Below, one piece after another: positions 1 through 8,230 of a stretch of DNA of 62,851 nucleotides (positions within the stretch are counted from its first letter, which is position 1; each line of letters begins with the position of its first letter). The stretch comes from Chloroflexota bacterium (lineage in GTDB: Bacteria; Chloroflexota; Anaerolineae; DUEN01), in contig JAADGJ010000060.1 of NCBI GenBank assembly GCA_013152435.1, positions 1 to 62,851 of the forward strand, read 5' to 3'. Under the pieces are notes generated by a model. That model was not told where the DNA came from, made no database searches, and saw only the letters and a list, made by a program, of their open reading frames with translations. A program made the position numbers and the translations under genes.

Positions 1-182
1 CCGCCCGCCCGCTCGATCAGGCACACTGTCTCGGAAGCAGCCTCGGCGTTGCCCCGGTAGTTGACGACCAGATCCCATCCGTGCCGGGCGAGGGCCACCG
101 CGATGCCCCGGCCGATGCCTCGCCCTCCCCCCGTCACCAGCGCCACCCGGCGATCGCCCACCTCAGACCGTCCATCACCCAT
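1..182 (-). CDS. SDR-family NAD(P)-dependent oxidoreductase, N-terminal part
   Basis: The gene is cut by the window start; about 60 residues are visible. Residues 13-25 read VALVTGGGRGIGRGIAVALA-like, the glycine-rich TGxxxGIG dinucleotide-binding motif of short-chain dehydrogenases, and a later Asn-Tyr-Arg after the second strand suggests NADP preference. The ATG at 182 overlaps the stop of the upstream GH88 gene by eight bases, so translation is probably coupled. With GH88 and a GntR regulator nearby, a role in keto-sugar or uronate reduction is likely. The catalytic Ser-Tyr-Lys lies outside the window, so the substrate cannot be inferred. Confidence 0.85.
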   Translation of the reverse strand, partial: MGDGRSEVGDRRVALVTGGGRGIGRGIAVALARHGWDLVVNYRGNAEAASETVCLIERAG

Positions 183-1281
183 CGTGGATCACCTTGCTGA
201 TCGCCTCTACAAAGAAATAATCCCCCCACATCACGCTCTCATCCACGCCCAACCCCTTGCGCTGATGGTAAATGCCATGCTTGAGGATCCCCTCCCACCC
301 CGGCGTGTCCACGGCAAGGAACTCGGGCTCCGTTAACGTGTCCAGGATGCCCAGGGCATACTCCCGATACAGATGCGCCCGGGCGGGGTCGCCGGTCAGT
401 TTGGCCAGGTTCCACATGCCACTGGCGGCGATGGCGGCTGCGGAGCTCTCATACGGCAGCGCGGGGTCCGGCTCGTCCCAATCATTGGGCGGGATGCCAT
501 GAGCCGGGGTGCGCTCGATATAGTAGTTCGCACAGGCCTCGGCGGTGGCCAGGAACCGGGGATCCCGGGTGAACGTGTACACCGTGCCGAACCCATACAG
601 CGCCCACGCCAGGCCACGGGCCCATGCGGAGTCCCCCCGCCAGCCCTGGTGGGTGCTCTGGCGCAGGAACTCCCCCGTCTCCGTATCGAAGATGCCCTCA
701 TGAGCCGTGCTGCCATCGCCGCGCACCAGCGTGCGGCGTGTCGTGAGCGAATGGCGATAAGCGACATCCCACAGATCGGCGTCATGGGTCTGCTGAGCGG
801 CATAGAAGATGATGCCCACGTTCATCATGATGTCGATGAACAAGCTGTTCTCCGCAACGAAGGAGCAGAGATATCCACCCTTCCCCTGAAAGCGCAAGGC
901 CAGCGTGCGTCCGGCCTCGATCACCACCCGATGGATCGCCTCATCGCCGGTGAGGTCGTACCACCGCTTCCAGGTGGGCCAGAAGAGGAACCCGAGGTCG
1001 TGCACGGTGCGATCCGTCTTCCGATGCTCGATGAGCCGTGAGTAATGCTCGGCCTTCTCTCGCCACCATGGATCCTTCGTGTGTTCATACAGCAACCACA
1101 GCTGCCCCCCCAGGAAGCCCTCGCACCAATTGGTCCACGCCTCCCCCTCATGCTTCCACTTCCCGTTTACCGTGTACATGGGGAAGTAATCGGGATATGT
1201 CTCGACCAGATGCCGCAATTGCCGCCCGGCAAACGCCAGCGCCTCCCGACACTTGTGATCGATGTCCTTGCGACCGGCCAT
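175..1281 (-). CDS. Unsaturated glucuronyl hydrolase, GH88 family
   Basis: A 368-residue protein matching GH88 in length (about 375). Enzymes of this family hydrate the enol-ether of 4,5-unsaturated uronic acids at the end of oligosaccharides released by polysaccharide lyases, freeing a keto-uronate. The two family aspartates are visible: Asp95 in VHDLGF and Asp150 in SLFIDIMMN, equivalent to the catalytic pair of Bacillus UGL. Tryptophan-rich segments typical of the alpha6/alpha6 barrel are present. No signal peptide is seen, so it is cytoplasmic. The ATG at 1281 is preferred over upstream in-frame starts because GGAG lies just before it. It is co-transcribed with the SDR gene and probably controlled by the neighbouring GntR protein. 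Confidence 0.88.
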   Translation of the reverse strand: MAGRKDIDHKCREALAFAGRQLRHLVETYPDYFPMYTVNGKWKHEGEAWTNWCEGFLGGQLWLLYEHTKDPWWREKAEHYSRLIEHRKTDRTVHDLGFLFWPTWKRWYDLTGDEAIHRVVIEAGRTLALRFQGKGGYLCSFVAENSLFIDIMMNVGIIFYAAQQTHDADLWDVAYRHSLTTRRTLVRGDGSTAHEGIFDTETGEFLRQSTHQGWRGDSAWARGLAWALYGFGTVYTFTRDPRFLATAEACANYYIERTPAHGIPPNDWDEPDPALPYESSAAAIAASGMWNLAKLTGDPARAHLYREYALGILDTLTEPEFLAVDTPGWEGILKHGIYHQRKGLGVDESVMWGDYFFVEAISKVIHDG

Positions 1282-1681
1282 CGGGTCTCCTCGCTCGAAC
1301 AGATCGGCGTACTCCCCCGCCGGATGCGTGCGGCTCACGCCCGGCCGGTGGTGACTTATGCGTCGCCACCTCACACGACCACAGCGGAATATAAGAAAGC
1401 CCCTACCTCATCCCCGGGGAGGTCGCACGCGCAGCCGCCGGGGACTCAGGCGACCCTCAGAGGTCTCATCAGCTCTTATCTTGTAGGCATCAAGCCCAGG
1501 ACTTCAACACCCTATGTGGCGCGTAGATCCCATCGTGAGGAAAGAGAAGCAGACAGGTAAAACCAGGAGCATCGCCGAGCGAGCCCAGGAGAAGCGCGGC
1601 GCCCACAGACCGACACCGGGAGGTCCACGCAGCCAGGAATCGGTGCCGATCCCGCTCGACGAGATCCAACGCAGGTCGGGT
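1282..1681. other. Intergenic region between GH88 and gntR genes
   Basis: Four hundred bases without a convincing gene. Both flanking genes are on the minus strand. A weak minus-strand promoter-like pair (TTGAAG, about 16 nt, TACAAG) lies near 1463-1503 and could serve the GH88 gene. No strong inverted repeat for a GntR operator was recognised. Confidence 0.4.
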
Positions 1682-2368
1682 TCACGCGACGCCGGGCTCC
1701 TGCTCGGCTACCTCCGTCTTGCCCATACGATCCGCATAAGCTTCCAACGCCGTTCGATTGTGCACACGCACCAGGCGCTCCAGCAGATCCGGGTCCCTGG
1801 CGCGCAAGGCGTCCAGCATACGCCAGTGCTGCTCCTGAGCCTCTCGCACCCGCCTGGCGAAGACGTCGCTGAGATAGAGGCGCCGCAAGCGCTCCCAGTG
1901 ATCGACGACCTTGCTCATCAGAGCGCCCACCAGCGGGGTGCCCGCCTTCTCACAGATGAACTGGTGCAGCTGGATATTCGCCTCCGACCACTGATCCAGA
2001 TCGTCCAGGAGATCGTCCATGCGGCGCAGACGCTCCTCCAGCTCCTGCAGATCCTCATCGCTCATCCGCTGGCAGGCCGCACGCCCGCTGATGATCTCCA
2101 TCGCCTCCAGGAGCTCAAAGACCTCAGTGACCAGCCCCGTGTGCACCTCGGTGACCGTGGCACCCACATAGGGCTTGATCTCCACGAACCCATCGGCCTG
2201 GAGCTGCTGCAACGCCTCTCGGATCGGGATCTGGCTCACGCCGAGCTGAGAGGCCAGATCATCAATGATCAGGCGAGTTCCCGGCGGCAAATCACCGGCC
2301 AGGATCGCATCACGTAAGGAGTCATACACCAACTCTTTCTTGCTGCGGAAGCTAGTAATCTGTCGCAT
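1682..2368 (-). CDS. GntR-family transcriptional regulator, FadR (FCD) subfamily
   Basis: A 228-residue regulator. Residues 10-75 form a winged helix-turn-helix with the GntR signature (DLASQLGVSQIPIREALQQL), and residues 82-210 form an all-helical FCD ligand-binding domain with conserved His residues (LHQF, EQHWRM) that usually hold a metal and carboxylate effector. Members commonly repress sugar-acid catabolism genes, which fits the downstream GH88-SDR pair. The ATG at 2368 is chosen because AAAGGGG lies 8 nt upstream; an in-frame ATG at 2386 has no ribosome site. The effector is not predictable. Confidence 0.88.
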   Translation of the reverse strand: MRQITSFRSKKELVYDSLRDAILAGDLPPGTRLIIDDLASQLGVSQIPIREALQQLQADGFVEIKPYVGATVTEVHTGLVTEVFELLEAMEIISGRAACQRMSDEDLQELEERLRRMDDLLDDLDQWSEANIQLHQFICEKAGTPLVGALMSKVVDHWERLRRLYLSDVFARRVREAQEQHWRMLDALRARDPDLLERLVRVHNRTALEAYADRMGKTEVAEQEPGVA

Positions 2369-2501
2369 TGAGCAAACCCCTTTCATGAACGACTAAACGG
2401 AGGTTAATATATTTTATAGGTAAACGAGCATATTGTCAAACGGACTTTATTACCGGTAACGCGTCCTCCCGAAAGCATACATCATTAGCGCTCGCGTGAG
2501 C

Positions 2502-2530
2502 TTTACAATTTTACTACTTTGCGCTATAAT
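2502..2530 (+). promoter_or_regulatory. Sigma70-type promoter of greA
   Basis: TTTACA at 2502-2507 and TATAAT at 2525-2530 are separated by 17 nt, with expected initiation near 2537. It lies in an AT-rich stretch between the divergent gntR and greA genes and leaves a leader of about 160 nt before greA. Confidence 0.85.
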
Positions 2531-2555
2531 TGGTTCAAGCTGGTGATCACCACCC

Positions 2556-2582
2556 AAGGGCGATCTTCCAGCCCTTTTGTTT
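2556..2582 (+). terminator. Attenuator-like hairpin in the greA leader
   Basis: AAGGGC (2556-2561) and GCCCTT (2571-2576) pair around a 9-nt loop and run into TTTTGTTT. The hairpin begins only about 20 nt after the predicted start site, so termination would release an RNA of about 45 nt. It is a six-pair stem, so its strength is uncertain. Confidence 0.5.
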
Positions 2583-2695
2583 GCCGGTATCCTGTCCTGC
2601 CAGGGGCCTGGGAGCGAATCCTTACATCCCTCAGGTACCCTTTTTTGTACTCCATATCCGGTAAAATCCTACACGGTGACGAAAGGCAAAGCGCC

Positions 2696-3166
2696 ATGGC
2701 CGAAGAACAGGTTTATCTCACTCCAGAAGGTTTCAAAAAGCTGCAAGAAGAGCTGGACTACCTCCGCAATGTGCGCCGACCCCAGGTCGCTCAACATATC
2801 CACGACGCCAAAGCGGACGGAGATATCTCCGAGAACGCAGGATACGACGAGGCGAAAAACGAACAGGCCTTCGTCGAAGGACGTATCAAAACCATCGAGG
2901 CCATGCTGCGCAAGGCGATCATCATCGAAGAGAGCGGCAGCACTCACGAAGTGCAGTTGGGCTCCTCCGTCACGATCAAGGAGGTTGACGGGAACGAGCT
3001 GGAGACGTACCAAATCGTCGGCTCCGCCGAGGTAGATCCAGCCAATGGTAAGATCAGCAACGTATCGCCGCTGGGCAAAGCGCTGCTCGGCCGTCGCGTC
3101 GGCGATAAGATCACCGTACAAACCCCCGGCGGCGTCCTGCACTTCGAGGTGGTAGAGATCGCTTAG
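2696..3166 (+). CDS. greA: Transcription elongation factor GreA
   Basis: A 156-residue protein, the normal GreA length. Residues 1-75 form the N-terminal coiled coil whose tip carries the acidic GDISEN segment (Asp43, Glu46) that coordinates the polymerase Mg2+ and stimulates transcript cleavage. Residues 80-156 form the FKBP-like domain that docks at the secondary channel. The start is the ATG of MAEEQVYLTPEGF, as in other GreA proteins; upstream in-frame codons lack family similarity. A strong promoter and a leader hairpin precede it, and lysS follows 89 nt downstream. Confidence 0.96.
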   Translation: MAEEQVYLTPEGFKKLQEELDYLRNVRRPQVAQHIHDAKADGDISENAGYDEAKNEQAFVEGRIKTIEAMLRKAIIIEESGSTHEVQLGSSVTIKEVDGNELETYQIVGSAEVDPANGKISNVSPLGKALLGRRVGDKITVQTPGGVLHFEVVEIA

Positions 3167-3192
3167 CGGCCCCACACAGGCCGATTCCACCC

Positions 3193-3217
3193 ACGCGACC
3201 CGGCTCTCGGGTCGCGT
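3193..3217 (+). terminator. Stem-loop between greA and lysS
   Basis: ACGCGACCC (3193-3201) pairs perfectly with GGGTCGCGT (3209-3217) around 7 nt. It is followed by TATC, not a U-tract, so it may be a weak terminator or an RNA-stability element between two co-directional genes. Confidence 0.45.
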
Positions 3218-3255
3218 TATCATGCCTGCAAATCGCCACATCCCAGGAGAGCAAC

Positions 3256-4731
3256 ATGAGCGAGCCACTGACCGAGCAAGAGGTCGTGCGACGACAGAAG
3301 CTGGAGCGCCTGCGAGAGGCGGGCATCGATCCGTATCCGCCTCGAGCTCATCGAACGCACACGGCCGCCGAGGCCATCGCCGCATTTGAAGCGGGCCAAC
3401 TCGGCGAGGACCAACCCGTCACCGTGGCCGGTCGGCTGATGTCCATGCGTGTGATGGGGAAAGCCTCCTTCGCTCACATCGAGGACGGCAGTGGCCGAAT
3501 CCAGTTCTACATCCGCCGGGATGTGGTAGGAGACGAACTCTACAACTTCTTCCGAAAGGATCTCGATCTCGGGGATTTCGTCGAGGTGACCGGGCCCGTG
3601 TTCCGCACCCGAACGGGAGAGGTCACCGTCCAGGTGCAGAAGATCCGCCTGCTGGCGAAGGCGCTGCTCCCTCTGCCGGACAAGTGGCACGGGCTTCGTG
3701 ACGTGGAGACCCGCTATCGGCACCGATACGTCGATCTCATGGTCAATCCCGAGGTGCGCCAGGTGTTCATCACCCGGGCGCGAGCGGTCCAGGCCCTGCG
3801 CCGTTTCCTGGATGACCGGGGGTTTCTGGAGGTGGAGACGCCCATCCTACAGCCGGTTTACGGCGGCGCAGCCGCACGCCCCTTCATCACCCACCACAAC
3901 CAGCTCGACCAGGATCTCTACCTGCGCATCTCCTTTGAGCTCTACCTGAAACGCCTGCTGGTAGGCGGCTACGAAAAGGTCTACGAGATCGGCCGAGACT
4001 TCCGCAACGAGGGGATCTCCTTCAAGCACAACCCCGAATTCACCCAATTGGAGTTCTACTGGGCATATGCTGACTACGAGAAGCTCATGCCCCTAGTCGA
4101 GGAGATGGTCGCCTACGTAGTGCAAGAGGTGCTGGGATCCCCCCGTCTACAATACCAGGGCCACGAGATCGACCTGTCCCCTCCCTGGCGACGCGTGACG
4201 CTACGCGAAGCAATCCGCGAGCGCACGGGGATCGATTACGCACAGCACCCCACGGCGGATGAGCTGGCAGCGGTCATGCGGGATCGTGGCTTTGACCCGC
4301 AGCCCAAAGCCACATGGGGCAAACTGGTCGACTACCTCCTGAGCAGCCAGGTGGAGCCCCATCTGATCCAGCCCACCTTCGTCCTGGACTACCCCAGGGA
4401 CATCTCACCGCTGGCAAAGAAGAAGCCAGATGATCCCTCACACGTGGAACGTTTCGAGCTCTTCATCGGCGGCATGGAGCTGGGCAACGCCTTCACGGAG
4501 CTGAATGACCCCCTCGACCAGGAACAGCGCTTCCTGGAGATGCAGAAGCTATACGCCCCAGGGGACGAGGAAGCTCATCCCCTGGACGAGGATTACCTGC
4601 TGGCGCAGCGATACGGCATGCCCCCCAACGGCGGCTTCGGCATGGGGATCGATCGACTCACGATGCTTCTGACCGATAAGTCCTCCATTCGGGAGGTCAT
4701 CCTCTTCCCCCATCTACGGAGTAAGGATTGA
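3256..4731 (+). CDS. lysS: Lysyl-tRNA synthetase, class II
   Basis: A 491-residue class IIb aminoacyl-tRNA synthetase that charges tRNA-Lys. An OB-fold anticodon-binding domain occupies about residues 55-150. Motif 2 appears as [15 protein letters not shown] near residue 247, and motif 3 as [13 protein letters not shown] near 460. The AGGAGA ribosome site before the ATG supports the start. The greA-lysS order is common in bacteria. The length is typical and no catalytic residue appears missing. Confidence 0.96.
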   Translation: MSEPLTEQEVVRRQKLERLREAGIDPYPPRAHRTHTAAEAIAAFEAGQLGEDQPVTVAGRLMSMRVMGKASFAHIEDGSGRIQFYIRRDVVGDELYNFFRKDLDLGDFVEVTGPVFRTRTGEVTVQVQKIRLLAKALLPLPDKWHGLRDVETRYRHRYVDLMVNPEVRQVFITRARAVQALRRFLDDRGFLEVETPILQPVYGGAAARPFITHHNQLDQDLYLRISFELYLKRLLVGGYEKVYEIGRDFRNEGISFKHNPEFTQLEFYWAYADYEKLMPLVEEMVAYVVQEVLGSPRLQYQGHEIDLSPPWRRVTLREAIRERTGIDYAQHPTADELAAVMRDRGFDPQPKATWGKLVDYLLSSQVEPHLIQPTFVLDYPRDISPLAKKKPDDPSHVERFELFIGGMELGNAFTELNDPLDQEQRFLEMQKLYAPGDEEAHPLDEDYLLAQRYGMPPNGGFGMGIDRLTMLLTDKSSIREVILFPHLRSKD

Positions 4732-4822
4732 GCGTTCCCTACACAACACGCGGCACGCGATTACCTGAGGAGGTGTACCTCACCCACTCCCATCAAGAGC
4801 CCTCGGAGCCAGGGAGGGACGG

Positions 4823-6970
4823 TTGACGCATCCGCTCTACATCGCCTTCGTCTGGCACATGCACCAACCGGATTACCGTGATCCCACCACGGGGATCATC
4901 TGCCTCCCGTGGGTCCGTCTGCACGCGGCCAAAGATTATCTGCACATGGCCGAGGTTCTGGCGCAGTATCCCCATATCCACGCGACGGTGAACTTCACCC
5001 CCGTGCTGGTCGAGCAGCTGGAGGCATATGGGGCGGGGATCGCGGAGGACCACATCATGCGCCTCAGCCGGCAGCCCACGTGGACGGACGAAGAGCGAGC
5101 GTACATCCGCAACCTCGGCTTCAGCGCCCATCGAGACAGGATCATCCACCGCTATCCCCCCTATTGGGCCCTTCTGGAACGCCATGAGGCCGCGCCCAAC
5201 GATCTGCAGGCATTCAACGATCAAGAATATCGGGATATCCTGGCGTGGTTCCAGCTCGCGTGGACGGATCCCAACCGCCTGGAACAGGACGAATCGTTGC
5301 GGCGGCTAGTGGAGAAGGGACGGGATTTCACCGTCGAGGATCTGGAGTACATCATCGACTACCATCGAGAGACGTGCGCCCACGTGGTGCCTCTTTACCG
5401 CGAGCTGGCGGAGCGCGGACAGATCGAACTCACCGCTTCGCCTTATTCTCACCCGATCCTGCCCCTGCTGATCGACAGTACCCACGCCCGGCGCCCCACC
5501 CCGGGGCTCCCCGTGCCACAGCCGCCATTTCAGGCCCGGGAGGATGCGGCCGTCCAGCTCCAAATGGCGATCGAACACCACGAGCGAGCCTTCGGGAGCC
5601 GCCCCGTCGGGCTGTGGCCCTCGGAGGGCGCTGTATCCCAGGAGGCCGTAGAGGAGATCGGCGCAGCCGGATTCCGCTGGCTGGCCTCCGATGAGGCCGT
5701 GCTGGGCCGCTGTCTGGGCCGCTGGTTCCAGCGTGACGCCCAGGATACCGTCACCACCCCCCATCTCCTCTACCAGCCCTACATCATCATGATCGATAAT
5801 CAGCCTGGGCCGGTCATGATCTTCCGGGATCACGTCCTGTCCGATCGGATCGGGTTCGTCTATCAGCACCTGCCCGGGGAACAGGCGGCGGAGGATTTCA
5901 TCGTGCGCCTGCAGATCATCCGGCACCGGCTGCCCGATACGCAGCCTTACCTGGTCTCCATCATCCTGGACGGCGAGAACTGCTGGGAGGCATACGAGCA
6001 CAACGGTGACATCTTCCTCCACAGCCTCTACCGCCGCCTGCAGGAGGATCCGGACCTGCGGACGGTGACGGTCAGCGAATATCTGGAGATGAATCCCCCA
6101 CACAACATGCTGGCCCGCGTGACGACCGGATCGTGGATCAACGGGGACCTCACGACCTGGATAGGAGATCCCGGCCATATCCAGGCCTGGTCTCTCCTGC
6201 GTGACACCCGGGCGTTTCTGACCTCTTTCCAGGCCGCCCACCCCGAGTTATCGGCCGAAGCTCGCCAACGCGCCTGGCAGGCGATCTACACCGCCGAGGG
6301 GAGCGACTGGTTCTGGTGGTACTCGGAGCGCAACACATCCGACCAGGATGCGCTTTTCGACGAGCTGTTCCGGAATCACCTGGCCAACGTCTATCGGGCG
6401 CTGGGACAGCCCGTCCCCGAGATCCTGATGCGGCCGATCCCGGCCGAGGCCGGCTCCCCGGAGCAGCCTCCTATCCAGCCTCAATACATCACCCCCCGGC
6501 TGCAAGCCCTGCCGGATCCCTCGCAGGAATGGGGGGAGGCGATCCATGTGCAAGCGGTGGCCTCCACAGGGGCCATGCAGCAGGCCGGCAGCGGCTTGCG
6601 GGCCCTGCGCGTCGCCTACGATGCGGAGAATCTCTACCTGAGGCTAGAGACCATTGAGCCGCTGACAGGGCTGCGCCTGACGGTGCAGATCCGTGACGCG
6701 GCAGGACAAGAGCACACCCTCGCATGGCAGCCGGACCAGACGGACGCCACTATGAATGGGCGCTCACTGCCCACGGCGACGGGGGAATCCGTGCTGGAGG
6801 TGGCCGTTCCTTTCGAGGTGTTGGGGGTGCATCTGGGAAGCCGGCTGTGGATACAGGCACAGGCCGCCCACGGCGATGAGGAGATCAACCGGGTGCCCAC
6901 CGATCAGCCATTGGAGCTGGAACTGACGCCGCCCCCCAGTGAGGCAACAGAACCACAAATTCACGCTTGA
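4823..6970 (+). CDS. Glycoside hydrolase family 57 protein with C-terminal beta domain
   Basis: A 715-residue protein starting at TTG with AGGGAGG 5 nt upstream. GH57 motifs are present in order: HMHQP at residues 12-16, a WPSEGAVS motif near 265, WLASDE near 286-291 carrying the likely nucleophile Glu, and LDGENCWE near 382 carrying the likely acid/base Asp. Family members are alpha-amylases, amylopullulanases or glucanotransferases; the long DGENCWE-type motif resembles the amylopullulanase-like group. Residues about 585-700 look like an immunoglobulin-like or DOMON-like carbohydrate-binding domain. No signal peptide is seen. Specificity cannot be fixed from sequence alone. Confidence 0.88.
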   Translation: MTHPLYIAFVWHMHQPDYRDPTTGIICLPWVRLHAAKDYLHMAEVLAQYPHIHATVNFTPVLVEQLEAYGAGIAEDHIMRLSRQPTWTDEERAYIRNLGFSAHRDRIIHRYPPYWALLERHEAAPNDLQAFNDQEYRDILAWFQLAWTDPNRLEQDESLRRLVEKGRDFTVEDLEYIIDYHRETCAHVVPLYRELAERGQIELTASPYSHPILPLLIDSTHARRPTPGLPVPQPPFQAREDAAVQLQMAIEHHERAFGSRPVGLWPSEGAVSQEAVEEIGAAGFRWLASDEAVLGRCLGRWFQRDAQDTVTTPHLLYQPYIIMIDNQPGPVMIFRDHVLSDRIGFVYQHLPGEQAAEDFIVRLQIIRHRLPDTQPYLVSIILDGENCWEAYEHNGDIFLHSLYRRLQEDPDLRTVTVSEYLEMNPPHNMLARVTTGSWINGDLTTWIGDPGHIQAWSLLRDTRAFLTSFQAAHPELSAEARQRAWQAIYTAEGSDWFWWYSERNTSDQDALFDELFRNHLANVYRALGQPVPEILMRPIPAEAGSPEQPPIQPQYITPRLQALPDPSQEWGEAIHVQAVASTGAMQQAGSGLRALRVAYDAENLYLRLETIEPLTGLRLTVQIRDAAGQEHTLAWQPDQTDATMNGRSLPTATGESVLEVAVPFEVLGVHLGSRLWIQAQAAHGDEEINRVPTDQPLELELTPPPSEATEPQIHA

Positions 6971-6994
6971 CATCCGCCCAGAGGTGAGTATAAT
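6967..6994 (+). promoter_or_regulatory. Promoter of the left tRNA-Gly gene
   Basis: Consensus TTGACA (6967-6972) and TATAAT (6989-6994) lie 16 nt apart, giving initiation near 7001, just before the tRNA. The -35 hexamer overlaps the GH57 stop codon. It is host DNA and also points into the phage integrase downstream. Confidence 0.9.
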
Positions 6995-7000
6995 TATATG

Positions 7001-7079
7001 CGAAGCGGGTGTAGTTCAGTGGTAGAACGTCAGCTTCCCAAGCTGAATGTCGTGGGTTCGAGTCCCATCACCCGCTCCT
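7001..7079 (+). repeat. attL: 79-bp direct repeat with the full tRNA-Gly
   Basis: Identical to 40862-40940. Identity starts 4 nt before the tRNA and ends 3 nt after its discriminator base. Because the whole gene is duplicated, the crossover point cannot be placed within it. Confidence 0.92.
7005..7076 (+). tRNA. tRNA-Gly (anticodon CCC), left copy
   Basis: A 72-nt cloverleaf: acceptor GCGGGTG/CACCCGC, D-arm GTTC/GAAC, anticodon stem TCAGC/GCTGA with loop TTCCCAA (anticodon CCC), T-arm with TTCGAGT loop, and discriminator T, as usual for bacterial tRNA-Gly. CCA is not fully encoded. It keeps the host promoter, while its downstream side is phage DNA. Confidence 0.96.
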
Positions 7080-7098
7080 TACGCGAGATGTAGTGCAT

Positions 7099-7152
7099 GC
7101 CCTCCATGTGCCGACTAGATGTTGTGGTTCGGCACAAAGTTGGAGGGCTTTT
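7099..7152 (+). terminator. Intrinsic terminator overlapping the integrase ribosome site
   Basis: GCCCTCCA (7099-7106) pairs with TGGAGGGC (7141-7148), stacked on an inner stem TGTGCCGA/TCGGCACA (7107-7114, 7129-7136), then TTTT. It would end the tRNA transcript. Its 3' arm contains GGAGGG, the Shine-Dalgarno of the integrase whose ATG is at 7155. Confidence 0.85.
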
Positions 7153-7154
7153 GC

Positions 7155-8054
7155 ATGCCTGGAGACATTCAGCTTATCCCACTCCCCACATGCCTCGACA
7201 TGTTCCTCCTCCACCAGGAGGCCAGCCATCACACCCGGCGCACCATCGAATTCTACCGATACAACCTCTCACGCTTCCTTGCCTTCCTGGAAGATCAAGG
7301 CGTCCAACACCCACAAGCAATAACCCCCCATCACATCCGTCAATTCCTGGTCACACTCGAGCGCAGAGGCCTCAAAGATACCACCGTTCACAGCTTCGCC
7401 AGGCCGATTAAGACATTCCTCAACTTCCTGGTGTCGGAGGGCATCCTGGAAGCCAGCCCTATGCACAAAGTCTCCATGCCCAGGCTCGAGCAACGCATCC
7501 ATCCGCCGTTCAGCGAGGATGATATCCGGAAGCTGCTGGCTGCATGTGGCCAAGACTGGTATGGCTTAAGGGACAAAGCGATCATCCTCTGCCTGCTCGA
7601 CACAGGGCTGCGAGCAGCTGAGTTCGTGAATCTGAACGTTGGAGACATAGACGGTGATGGCACGATCACCGTACACGGTAAGGGGGGTAAGGATCGCTAC
7701 GTGCACGTCGGTGCACTGGCGAGAAAGGCGCTGGTGCGGTATCTGGCGACCCGAGGCCATCTGCTCCCACACGCCCCAATGTGGATTGGTCGCACAGGGA
7801 AGCGTCTCACCGTTAGCGGCCTGTTCCAGGCCATGAGGCGACGAGGCCGACAGGCGGGCGTCTGGCCTGTCGGCCCCCATCGCTTCCGGCGCACATTCGC
7901 CATTTGGGCGCTCAGGAACGGCATGGATGTGCATCACCTGCGAGCCATACTGGGCCATGCAGATCTGCAAATGGCCCAGCGGTATCTCGCCCTCGCAAAA
8001 GATGACCTTATAGAAGCACACCGACTGGCCAGCCCGGTTGACAACATGCGATAG
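7155..8054 (+). CDS. int: Phage integrase, tyrosine recombinase
   Basis: A 299-residue XerC/D-like recombinase expected to join attP with the tRNA-Gly attB. Residues 10-95 form the SAM-like core-binding domain; residues 115-295 form the catalytic domain with Arg153 (TGLRAAE), Lys176/Lys179 (GKGGKDR), His242-x-x-Arg245 (HRFR), His268 (LGHAD) and nucleophile Tyr277. The start at 7155 is preferred over 7119 because GGAGGG lies 7 nt upstream. It lies 79 nt from the left tRNA end, and its ribosome site sits in a terminator stem. No excisionase was recognised. Confidence 0.95.
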   Translation: MPGDIQLIPLPTCLDMFLLHQEASHHTRRTIEFYRYNLSRFLAFLEDQGVQHPQAITPHHIRQFLVTLERRGLKDTTVHSFARPIKTFLNFLVSEGILEASPMHKVSMPRLEQRIHPPFSEDDIRKLLAACGQDWYGLRDKAIILCLLDTGLRAAEFVNLNVGDIDGDGTITVHGKGGKDRYVHVGALARKALVRYLATRGHLLPHAPMWIGRTGKRLTVSGLFQAMRRRGRQAGVWPVGPHRFRRTFAIWALRNGMDVHHLRAILGHADLQMAQRYLALAKDDLIEAHRLASPVDNMR

Positions 8055-8071
8055 CGCTTGACGCTATCGCA
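8047..8071. promoter_or_regulatory. Inverted repeat covering the int stop and a -35 box
   Basis: TGCGATAGCG and CGCTATCGCA form a perfect 10-bp inverted repeat around CTTGA. It spans the integrase stop codon and the -35 hexamer of the following promoter, so it could be an operator. A core CGCTAT..CG resembles the CGCTATAGCG palindrome in the switch region. Confidence 0.55.
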
Positions 8072-8086
8072 CGTATGTGCTATGAT
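8058..8086 (+). promoter_or_regulatory. Promoter downstream of int
   Basis: TTGACG (8058-8063) and TATGAT (8081-8086) are 17 nt apart. It would transcribe a leader of about 138 nt ending at the terminator-like hairpin 8197-8226 and then the membrane-protein gene at 8231. Confidence 0.7.
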
Positions 8087-8196
8087 CGCACAAAAGCGGC
8101 GACCGCCGGTGCGCACACACCGACGGCCGCCTGACCTCCCGCTGTTGGGGCAGCGGCGAGGCCGGCGCCATCATAGCACAACACAGCCCTCATGCC

Positions 8197-8226
8197 AAAG
8201 CCCCCAGCGGTGAGACTGGGGGCTTT
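8197..8226 (+). terminator. Intrinsic terminator abutting the 8231 start codon
   Basis: AAAGCCCCCAG (8197-8207) pairs perfectly with CTGGGGGCTTT (8216-8226) around 8 nt. The hairpin ends four bases before the preferred ATG at 8231, and its 3' arm holds the GGGGG that would act as the ribosome site. Confidence 0.75.
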
Positions 8227-8230
8227 CCCT

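Noticed and set aside
5306-6241. Minus-strand frame of 311 codons inside the GH57 gene
   Set aside because: It is antisense to clear GH57 motifs and has no family features.
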